The translations under genes were made by a program, and so were the position numbers. From NCBI GenBank assembly GCA_028571685.1, contig CM053143.1:140340829-140404828 (forward strand): a stretch of 64,000 nt of DNA, given 5' to 3'. The notes beneath the pieces are model-generated. The model was not told the DNA's origin and made no database searches. It saw only the letters and a program-made list of their open reading frames with translations. Positions 26,201 through 38,200 of this stretch are shown here, piece by piece (within the stretch, counting starts at the first letter, position 1; every line of letters begins with the position of its first letter). The stretch comes from Heterohyrax brucei (Eukaryota > Chordata > Mammalia > Hyracoidea > Procaviidae).

Positions 26201-29200
26201 TGTTCTGTCAGATATCAAACCATAGAAAGCATGTTTTTATTCCTCTAAAAATATCTATTTAAGTACCACGATTGAAATTAGAACTGGGCAACTAATAACG
26301 CTACTTACCATTACCATATGGAAATGCACGTGCAGAACGACTATCATAACCAGAGGAATGTCCGCTATGGAAGAAAAAATGTATTTTCATGTCTGTTTCA
26401 TGTCTGTTTTGAATTTTAACAGTTCGGTTACACATACAAAACTTCAAGACAAAACTACAGTGACTTTTAGTTACCACCATTTAATGTGGAGCTTTACCTT
26501 TATAATTTTATTTTTTAATACTGAAAAATCCACTTAGGCTTTTTAATCTAAAAAAATATTAAACCCAGTACAGAGACGCACAGAGCTTCCTGGTGGTGAC
26601 TATGTATAACACAGGGTAGCATGCTCCTCCCTGGGTCACACAAGCTGTGTATGTGACCCTTCCCAGACCTGAACTGATTCATCTCTTCAACTGTATTCTT
26701 TCTGTTGTATTAAAGCTGCTATGACAGGCACAGGGGCACTGGTGGAGTGCTTGTTAAAGTGCTGGGTTGCTAACTAAAGGTTGGTGGCTTGAACTCATCA
26801 GCCACTCCCTGGGAGAAAGACGTGGGCAGTCCATTTACATAAAGATCAGTGTTGGAAACCTCATGGGACAATTCTACTCTGTTTTATAGGATTGCTACAC
26901 GTTGGCATTGATGCGATGGTAAGGGGTTTGGTTTTAGTTTTTTGGTCTGAAGTGGAGACAGGCATGTGGACTCCTAACTGTGGCCAGCAGCCCTGATCCA
27001 GCCCAGGGTACCTGGGCATATGAAGGGTGATCAGCCTTGTGGGCAGCCTGGGTTTGAACAGGGGAGGGAAGCTAAGCTTTCCACAGGATGCAGCTGGCAT
27101 GTGGGATGGAATTTGTTATCCACCACATATTTTGGTGTTACAAGTGGGTGACCTTAGTCAACCTGGACTGGTTTACAGAACTGGTTTGCCATGAACAGGA
27201 TTTGCTGGAGGACCGTGACAGGGCAGCTATAAACCAGTTCCACAGACAAAGCCAACAATATTTCCTACATTTTAATTGAGAAAACATTTAAATCCTTACA
27301 CTTTCACAATTTCCTGAATTTTACCACGTCTTTGAAAAGCATGTTCATGTTTTGATGCTACTAACAAGGTTTTCACAACTTTTGCCTTTTTATACTATTT
27401 GACTTTTTTTTTTTTTGAGAAATACACTAGCAAGGGAAATTTTCTTTAGGGCAGCAATCTAGCTAACTGAAACACTAAGTACAGAATACTTCGAAAAGTA
27501 AAAACAAAAAGGCCACAGCCAGGTAGAACACAGATTCAATCCCTCTTTGTGAAAGCTGAGATGCACCATGGTAGCCAAGAATATTCCATTATTATGCTCC
27601 CTAACAACAGTTGTACTTACCTTATCCCCATATAGATCTGCATTACTGATGATTTCTACCAATCTAAACATCTTTAGCAATCTAGGGTTGTTTTTTTCTT
27701 TTTCTTTTTAAACCACTGTGTCATAAATCAGAGCAAAGTATTATTTCAAAATACTATCACTGGCTTTCTTATATATATAAAATTGAATCTTCAAATATAT
27801 TTGAAACATACATATATGATTCTTTTGTCCCAAACCCATCAATGAGCAAAAATTTACAGTATCCACACTGATTTACCTTTCTATTGTTGGTATAAGAGAT
27901 GGAGGTGGAGCGCCTGGTGGAGGAGGGAAACCTGAAACATTCAATCAGAAGATAAAAAAAGTTAACAGAATATATATTTAATGTCAAGCGGGAAACACGG
28001 TTGCTGCATACCACTAAATTTCTCTAGGCAAATAATGTACTTCTCTATGTTATAATGAAGAGGAAAAAAATGGAACTTAAACTTAGAAACAAATTTTTAG
28101 AGCTATAAAATGTTACATGAACAATCTGGTCTAATGCACAGAGCACAAGCTGGGAGTCAGGATACCTGGTCTTATTTTCAGCACCACACACAGCCCATTT
28201 TCTGAATCTGAGAAAGTTAATCTCAATGCCTTACCTTTTCCATATACATTACTGTAGTAGTGTTGCCACCAGATACGTTATACTTGAAAAGCAAATAAAA
28301 TTGCATTTACCTCTTTCCAAAATACTTTAAGAGTTTTAGATGTAGAAAAATGTCCTTAAAATGTATAATTTATATATAAAATCTTACCACTAAGTACATA
28401 AATGCTTAATGCTGAGAACTTACATCACAAAATGTTTTAAACAGCACAACCCCACAGAATTTGAAAAGAAAGGCACATAAGGCAGTTTGGGGATTAGTTT
28501 AGACAGAAAATAATTTGCACCTTTATATTAAGAGGTCTGCATTCTCAGTAATTCACAATACCTAAGTGAAATAACACTGAATAGGGCTGAAAAGGACCTT
28601 AACAGTTAACCTACTCTACACTTTTAAATTCAGACAGGCAATAAAGCATCCCACACCAAAAGATTTAGATGACTTCTAGATATACAGATAACTTACAATC
28701 CTAATTCCTAGCAAGTTTTAACAACCCTCACTATTAAGTAATACCTTATACATAATTTAAATCTCTCACGCTGTAATTCACATGCTGTCCTCAATGAGGA
28801 TAAAAAGCATTCATTCCACTGTCCTATTCTAATCTTTCTATGTTTGAAAATGCTTCCCCTGAGCTTCCCTTTTCAGCATTCTTCATGAAAACTGAATCCC
28901 AATCCTCTCAACCCTTCTCCTCCTAGGTCCACTTAAATCCACTTAGCCCTGCTTCACACTGCTTCCAGTTCACCATGCACACCTTCTCTGCATCCAGTTT
29001 CAGGATCTACAGCTCCTCCAAGAACCATCTTACAAGTGCGAAGTAATTACATTAGTACTACAGCACGCAGTCTATTTTACACCGCCCCACAATTACACTG
29101 CTTGGTAAGCTAAAAAAACACACCAATGATTCCCTTAAGACTTCTCCTGGTCTTTTTAGCCACACTCATACATAATCAGTGACTCTCTATCCTGTAACTA

Positions 29201-32200
29201 AATGTGTACACTATCTTACGTTACCTGAATTTCACTACTTCTATTTAGAAAGGTCATTTAAATTTAGACTCATCCTTCAAAGCCCTGTCACTTTACACTC
29301 TCTTTGCCTCATTTGGCTTTCAGCACTGCATTCAGTAAGCACACTTGGTATCCCACTATAAAAAAATAACTGACAAAACACAGAAAAAAAAACACTGAGC
29401 CAAGTATACACTCCTGTTGATGAAATCCTTTCAACAATGAACAATTAAACACCACTCTAAGAACAATCAACCTTCCAACCAGCAGTGGATTTATCTAATT
29501 GCCGTCGATTTCAGAACATATTTTTTCATGATACTGAGTTATGTCAGTGGAATTAAAATCAGAAATCATAATAACATCATAATTTTTTTCTTAGTCATTT
29601 TAGCATATAAAATTTTATTTTATATCCTATAAATATATTTTTCACAAATTGATATGGCGAGATATTCTCAGAATCTCTATTTCTACAGAAATGGGTAAGA
29701 CAGATATAAGAAAACTAAAAATCTTAAAACTGGAATGAAGCAAAGGCAGAGCTGAAAATAGGACCCTGAAATCCCAAGTGCCTATTCCATATTCTAACTG
29801 CATCAACACTGTCCTTCCTGTGGCTAGAAGCTTGAAATTTCATGTTTATTAACAATGATGGAGAAAACATGAAAAAAGTTTACCTGGAGGTGGTACAGTT
29901 ATTGGAATACCTAAAAAACAAGTGATGAAATTTAATATAGTAATTGGATTTCATAACCTGTTATGTATTTATGCCATCACCAAAATACACTTTGCAATAA
30001 AACCTCTGGCCTATTCACTCAAGAGAATCATTGTTTTCTTGTAGAGGACCAACCATTCCAGTCCAGCACCTGACCTCCCTGACAGGCACTAACACCCTGG
30101 TAGCAGACCACTTCCCGCTAGCTACAGTCAGAGATGAAGCTGGAGACAAGTTATAGGGCCCACTGCGCACACACAAGTACCAAACCCCATTAACACTAAC
30201 TGCACTTGATAACCTTCGTCTGCTGTTACTGTCCCTAAAACTGCAGACTTCTAATGTAACATCTTAGTAGGTCAGTTGACCTCTTTAAAACTACAGAGTG
30301 CAACGTAACTGCAGATGATGGCTATCACTCATCTCCCTAAAGCTCATCTGGATGGCCAGCGGAAGTGAGGGACAGTTAATGCTTCCCTTGATTTGGGGGA
30401 GTACCAAGAGATAGAGCCAAAGCACAGACACCTCCAGGGTATGTAAGTTCACTCCTACAGGTGGCAGTAAACACTGATTTCAGTGCTCTCACTATTTGTG
30501 TCTATTACAGACTTCAAGAAATAATTATGTATACAAACATTTTCCATTTACATTGATCAAATGTGCCCTAAACCCTAAGAAATTTACCAACAGATGTTTA
30601 CTGAACACTAGTATCAACTTCAGCATTTTAAATTTATGAGATGAATACAAAAATACATAAAACAAATTTTTCACCCAAATTTTTATAACATGAATACCTT
30701 CAACACAGAGCAGTTTACTATGTCCCATCTTAGAAACAGCATCAAAATTAGTTTCAAAAAGGAAAGAACAATCTAATCCATTAACTAAATACATGGCCAA
30801 AAAAAAAGCACTTTCGAATTTTTTGCTCAATGGAATCATCTGCTAACAATACAGGCTGGTGAAATCCTACAAACACCAAACCAAACGGGAAAAGGACGAC
30901 AGGCAGAGAACACTGAATGTTCTTAACATCTATGGATTTTCTTTAGAACAGTAAACATTTTTTTCAGAATATCAGTGAGTGTCACTATTTGATCTAGTTT
31001 TCAATTTAAATGATTTTAGCACCACACCTAAGTGAACCCCATACTATGAACTCCTATGTTTACCTACATGAATATACGAGCAGTACAGAACACTTCAGCT
31101 AATGTTTTACTACAGACTGCTAAAATGTGAGCTGACGCAAAATAACTGAGAAATTACTAGTCGAACCCATCAAAATTTAGTCCACAAAAAACTGTGAAAC
31201 TTCCATAAAGCATAGAAGACATAGGACGCAATTATTAAGTTCACTATGAAGGTACTTTAAAGAAGCATTTCTTTAATTCCAATGGTACTAGCACAGCATC
31301 ACAGGACAGATTAGGAGGCGGGGGAACCAACTGGAAGGAATTAAGAACACAGAACAATCACAGCTTTACATGTAAATTCTCTCTCCAACTGACATTTAAC
31401 ACATCAGAAAGTTGGCATGAAACATCAGAAAGGGCCCTTCTTGTGAGGCCTCTACTTCATCTAAGGCATTATGTCAATATTCTTCATCTGTCAGCAAGAA
31501 AAATCACATAAGAAAGAAAATTTATCCAACAATCCCTGTTCTCTAATTCAATACCGCTACATAACTGGACAACACACTGCCCAACCAACAGACTTGAAAT
31601 ATGTAAGGAACAAGTATTTTAATTCTTTCTGTTATCTATCATCTGGAAAATGAGTAGGGGGAAAAAATGTTTATCAAAAGTAAGACTACTAGTATTGACC
31701 ATAAGTATTTGGAAATACTGAAAGATCTAATGATGAATAAATCAGTGATTCTCAAACTTTACAGTACATCTGAATTACCTAAATGGTTTGATATTATTAC
31801 ACATGACTGCTGGGCCCCACCCTTTGTACTCCTATTTCAGTAGGCCTGGGCTGAGGCCTTAGAATCTGCATTCCTGAGATAGTTCCAAGAGACGATGATA
31901 CATTGCTGGCCTGGGGACATTATTTGAGAACTACTGAAATAAATTATAAACTTTCCCAATTTTACTGCTGAAGAACTCAGCACTGATGAAATAAATCCCA
32001 TCCCAAATTTTTATGAAACAAACAAGAGCACTTACATGACACTTAGGAGTAAAAGAGCACAGTGGCATGACAGCCTATACCACCTGCCCTTCTTAAAAGA
32101 ATAGAATTTAATTTGTTTAATATGTAATGCTATCCTCTTAAATGTAGAAAGTTGGGGGAAGGCATATGAAATTCTCTTTGCAGGAACAAAGAAATTCAGA

Positions 32201-35200
32201 CAACATAACACATAGGCAGCAATCCTGGTAAACATCACACATAAAAGAATTTACTGATATATACATATTTTAAATTCCCACTCACAAGAAAAGGTAAAAA
32301 ACTGAACAAAGATAATTTATGAATTAATTCTCAAAATATTTCATCATTTTTTTTTAAATGTAGACAAAATTACACGGGAGGCAGCTTTTGACAAAACGCC
32401 CAATGAACTCTGTCCCCTAGTATCCAGCTGTGGGTCTATCTCCGATATTTAAGTCCTCCCCTTCATCAAGGACTGACCTAGTGACTTATGTCTATAAGTG
32501 AAGTACAACAAAAATGATCCAATGTCTCTTCTGTGATCAGGCTACAAAAGACTGATTTTCTTGCTGGTGCTCTCTCTACTGACTTCTTGTCTTACACATT
32601 GTGAAGAAATATGCTGCCACACTGGAGAGGTCCAGAGCCACAGAAGAAATGAGGGCTTCCCCGTTCAACAGCCCAGGAGGCATGAATCCTTCCCAGCAAC
32701 AGTAAGTGACCTTCAAGGTGAATCCTTTCTCAGTCAAGCCTTTGAGACAACTGCAAGGTTTAAACCACAGAACCTCCCAAAGTAGTGCCAGCTTTCTAAA
32801 CTACAGACATCATCAGGTAATAAATGTATGTCATTTTATGTCACTGTAATTGGGAGTGATTTGTCATGGAGGAGTAAATAGCCAACATATAACCTAACTA
32901 CCCATCTTTATTTAGTTGAAGCCAAAAAAAAAAAAAAAAAATGGCAAAGTATGTGAATTTCGCTTTTTATTTCTCACTAAAAATCAAACCCACTGCCATC
33001 AACTCAATTCTGACTCATGGACACCCTACAGGACAGAGTAGAACTGCTCCACAGTTTCCAAGTAACACCTTGGTGCACTGAAACTGCTAGAAACTCCCAA
33101 ATTTCACTGGCACTATTTACGTCAGGAGTAGACAGGTTGCAAGACTTTCTTCAGAAATTCCTACTTCAAAGCCATCAAACTAAGATGTAAATTTTATACC
33201 AAGAAATTGTGTTCAGAAACGCCAAGATTTATAAAATATCTAGGAATAAATCTAACCAGAGAAATAAACGACGTATACAAAGAAAACTACGAGATACTTC
33301 TTCAAGAAGCCAGGAGACCTAAATAAGTGAAGAAATCGACCTTGCTCCCTGACAGGACAACTCAACCATGTGAAAATGTCTATTTTGCCCAAAGTGATCT
33401 ACAGATTCAAAACAATCCTGATACAAAGTCCATGACATTTTTTCAATAAGATGAAGAAACAAATCACCAACTTCATACAGAAAGGGAAGAAGCTCTGGAT
33501 AAATAAACATTACTGAAGAAGAAAAACAAAGTCGAAGGCCTCATACACCTGACTTTCGAATCCATTACACTGCCACGGTAGTCAAAACAGCCTGGAAATG
33601 GTACAAGGGACACACAGACCAATGGAACACAACAGAGAATCCAGATATAACATCATCCACTTGGAAGGAGGTGATACTTGATAAAGGCCCAAAGTCTGTT
33701 AACTGGGAAAAAGATAGTCTCTTTAACAAATGGGACTGGCAAACCTGGATATCCATCTGCAGAAAAGTGAAGACTCATCTCTCACTATGCACAAAAACTA
33801 GCTCAAAATGGATCAAAGACCTAAATACAAAATCTAAAACATTAAGATCATGAAAGAAAAAAACAGGGACAACACTGGGAGCCCTAACACAGGGCATGAA
33901 CAGAATAAAAAGCATATTAACAATGCACAGACACCAGAAGAGAAAACAGGTAACTGGAAACCACTAAAAAAAAAAATATCAAACATTTATATTCATCCAA
34001 AGACATCAAAAGAGTAAAAGGTCAACCTACAGACTGGGAAAAACGTTTCATCTACAACAAAGCTCATCACCATCTAATCTCTAAAGTCTGTAAGATACTG
34101 CAAGACGTCATCAACAAAAAGTAACTCAATTAAAAAATGGGCAAGAAGTCAGCATAACCTGACTACACCATAAGTTAAAAAGTTTTCTAAATTCAACCCA
34201 ACATATCAAAGGACATAACAGCAGGACAGGGGACTGGGGACCATGTTTTAAGGGGACACTAAAGTCAACTGGCATAATCAGTCTTTTTCTATGAGTCTTT
34301 CTCCACCCCATACTGGTGAGTGGTATCTGGACTCTTAAAAGCCTGCAAGCTGCCATCTGAGGAACATTAACTGGTCCCAGGCCCCTGGAGCAGATGAAAA
34401 CCAAGAACATTAAAGACAGGAAAAAAGTTATGAGGCCAGGAGACAGAGGGGCCCAGATGATATGAGCATGAGACCAGAAGAACATGATGGTGCCTGGCCA
34501 CCACCCAAGACTGCCCTGACAAGGAACACAACGTGGACTTCCTGATGTAGCGGGAGAACAAGGTGGCGCAGATTTAGAACTCTGTTAAACCAGACTTGAT
34601 GGTCCCACATTCTGGAGAGTCCTCTGAGAACATGGCCCCCTGGACTTGCTGCTAGCCTAGAGCTGAAACCAGTACTGAAGTTCACTTTTCAGACAAAAAT
34701 TAGACTGAACTAACGGCTTAAATACATACATGAGGCTTTCTAACCAGTTCCTCTCTAGAGGTAAAACGGAAAGGTGGAGAGCACAGGGCAGATGATGGCT
34801 GGATGAATATCAAAAATACCCAGCAAGAGGAGAAATTTGCTCCCAATTTGCATGGAGGTGTGTGTTCAGGGTTTTATGCAGCAAGTTGCCTTGGACTGTA
34901 AACTTTCACTTAATCATAATAAAAATAAAATTTAAAAAAAGGGGTAAAAGATATGAACAGGCACTTCACCAAAGAAGACCTTCAGGCAACTAACAGACAC
35001 ATGAGAAAATGCTCACAATCATTAGCCACTAGAGAAATGCAAATTAAAACTACAATGAGATGCTATCTTACCCCAACAAGGCTGGCCCATTAATCCAAAA
35101 AACACACAATAATATATGTAAGAGAGACTGTGGAGAGACTAGAATACTTATACACTGCTGGTGGGATTGTAAAATGGTATAACCACTTTGGAACTGATCT

Positions 35201-38200
35201 GGCACATTCTTAAAAAGCTAGAAATAGAAGTATCATATGATCCAGCAATTTCACTTATTGGAATATATCCTCTATAAATAAGACCTGCCACACACATAAA
35301 TACATATACACCAATGTTCACTGGAACACTGTTCAAAATAACAAAAGGATAGACTCAACCCAGGTGCCCACCCAGTGCCGTCGAGTTGATTCCCATTCAT
35401 AGCAACCCTGCATGTCAGAGAAGAACTGTCCCATGGTTTCCAGGGAGTGCCTGGCATATCCGAACTGCAGACACAGCACTTGACCATTGCGCAACCAGGG
35501 TGCCCATCAATGGAAAAAGGGTAAACTATGGTATATTCACACAATGAAGTATTACACAACAATAAAGAACAACGAAGCTGGGAACTATCTCATAAAATGT
35601 AAGAATCTGGAAGGCATTATGCTGAGTGAAATTAGTCAACTATAAAAGGACAAATATTTTCTGAGACCATTATTAAAAGGACTCAAGAGCAGGTTTAAAC
35701 ACAGAAGAAAATATTTTCTTGATGGTTTTACTAGGGATGAGTGGGAAGCAGTGAGATTTCACTAACTAGGTAACTGACAATTGCCTTAGAAAAAGGGAGA
35801 AACAAGCAACAGTAGAGAAGCAGCACAAACGGACATAACTCAAAGCTTAAAAACCAAACACTTTAAGTGACATATTAGCAAAGTCAGAAGTGTGGGGACC
35901 ATGGCTTCAAAGGACATCTAGGTCAACTGCTATAACAAACCTGATTAAAATGTTCTGCACCCCACTTTGGTGAGTGGCATCCAGGGTATTAAAAGCTAGT
36001 AAGCAGCCACCTAAGAAGCATCAACTGGTCTCAACGCACCAGGAGCAAAGAAGAAAAAAAGAGCATCAAAGACACAAGGAAAGTGCGAGCCCAAGTGTCA
36101 AGGGTTAAACTGTGTCCCCCTCAAAAATGCATGTAGCAGGATGGCTGGACCCAAATTCCTGGTATCGTGGGATGTTCCTGTATACAGTAAACCTTGTCTC
36201 TATGATAAGAAGAGAAGATGAGTACCACTTGCATTGGTGAGGCTGGAATCAATGTGTGGGATTATACTGCACCTTAGGGGAGCCTCTTGGGACATAAAAG
36301 AAAGGGCAACAAGTAGAGGTGGGGATCTCATGTTGTTACGGTTGTTGTTAGGTGCCATCGCGTCAGTTCTGACTTAAAGCCACCACAGGCACTAAAGAAC
36401 GAAACACTGCTCAGTTTTGCACCACGTCCACAATTGTTCTTATGCTAAACCTATTGCTGTGGCCACTGTGTCAATCCATCTCTGTCACAGGTTTTCCTCT
36501 TTTTTGCTGACCCTCCACTCTATCAAGCATGATGTCCTTCTCCAGGGACTGATCCTTCCTGACAATGTGTCCAAAGTATGTAAGACACATTCTTGCCATC
36601 TTTGCTTCCAAGGTGTACATGGTTGTACTTCCCACAACAAATCTGTTGCTTCTTTTGGCGGGACATTCAACATTCTTCTCCAGCACCACAATTCAACGTC
36701 ACCCATTTTTCTGTCTTCTCTGTTCACTGTCCAGCTTTTGCATGCATATGATGCAACTGAAAATACTATGACTTGGGTCAGGTGAACCTTAGTTCCAAGG
36801 CGACGTCTTTCCTTTTCAAAGTCCTTTGCAGCAGACTTTCCCAATGCAATGTATCTTCTGATTTCTTGACTGCTCTTTCCATGAGTGTTGACTGGGGGAC
36901 CTAAGTAAAAGGAAATCCCTAACAACCTCAATCCTTTCTCCATTTATCACGATGCTGCTTACGAGTCCAGTTGTGAGGATTTTTGTTTCCTTGATGTCAA
37001 GGTGCAATCTGTACTGAAGGCCGTGGTCCTTGACAGTCATCAGTGTTTCAAATCTTCTTCACTTCTAGCACATAACGTGGTGTCATCTGCATAACACAGG
37101 TTGTTAACAAGTCATCCTCTAATCCTGATGCCTCCTACTTCTTCATATAATCCAACTTCTCAGGTTGTTTGCTCGGCTCACAGACTGGAAAGGTACTGTG
37201 AAAGAATACAACAGACACAGACCTTTTGTGACTTTAAACCATGCAGTGTCCCCTTGTTCTGTTCGCACATCTGCCTCTTGATCCATATACAGTTTCCTTA
37301 AGAGCACAAAGTATTCTGGTATTCTTATTTTACGTAATGTTAGCCATAATTTGTTAAAATCCACAGTCGAATGCCTTTGCACAATCAATGAAACACAGGT
37401 AAATATCACTCTGGTATTCTCTACTTTCAGTTAAGATCCACCTGACATCAGCAATGATATCCCTAGTTCCATGTTCTCTTCTGAATCCAGCTTGAATTTA
37501 TGGCAGTTCCTTGTCAATATGCTGTTACTGTCACTTGTGAATCACCTTGAGCAATTTTACTTGCATATGATGTTAATGTTATTGTTCGTTAATTTCTGCA
37601 TTCACTTGGATCACCGTTCTTTGGAATGGGCATAAATAAGGACGTCTTCCAGTGAGCTGGCCAGGTAACTGTCCTCCAAATTTCTAGACATAGACAAGTG
37701 AGCACTTCCAGCACGGCATCTGTTTGTTGAAATATCTCAACTAATACTCCATCAATTCCTGCAGCCTTGATTTTTGCCAATGCCTTCAATGCAGCTTCGA
37801 CTGGTTCTTTCAGTACCATCGATTTCTAATCATATGCTACCTTCTCAAATGGCTGAACTTCCACCAGTTCTTTCTGGTGTAATTATACTATGTAGTCCTT
37901 CCACACCACCAAAAAAGCAGTGCTGGGAGATGAACAAGTCCTATGGAAAGGACTGGGGCGTCCTTGCATGTCAGAAGCTTCCAGTCCAGGGGAAGACTGA
38001 CAAGGACCTTTCTCCAGAGCCGGCAGAGAAAGCCTTCCTCTGGAGCTGACACCCTAAATTTAGACTTTAAATGTACTGGGACTATGACAAAATAATTTGT
38101 CTTTCTAAAGCCATCCACTGGTATCTCTTTATAGCAGCGCTAAAAGGGAAACCCTGGTGTGGAGCAGTGGTTAAGTGATATTGTTGCTAGTCAGAAAGTC

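Larger units (their letters stand above)
33205..36090 (+). mobile_element. LINE-1, older copy, split by another L1 tail and an AfroSINE
   Basis: ORF2-derived pieces: ATCTAGGAATAAATCTAACC at 33239, then the C-terminal half to 34146. It resumes at 34936 (ATATGAACAGGCACTTCACC) through 36085 with the 3'UTR. It is interrupted at 34147-34935 and at 35368-35503. No intact frame. Antisense to FIP1L1. Confidence 0.82.

Noticed and set aside
36485-36943. 152-residue open frame on the - strand as a possible gene
   Set aside because: It encodes the C-terminal part of an RTE-type LINE polyprotein (ELWCWRRML context) in a 5'-truncated dead copy.
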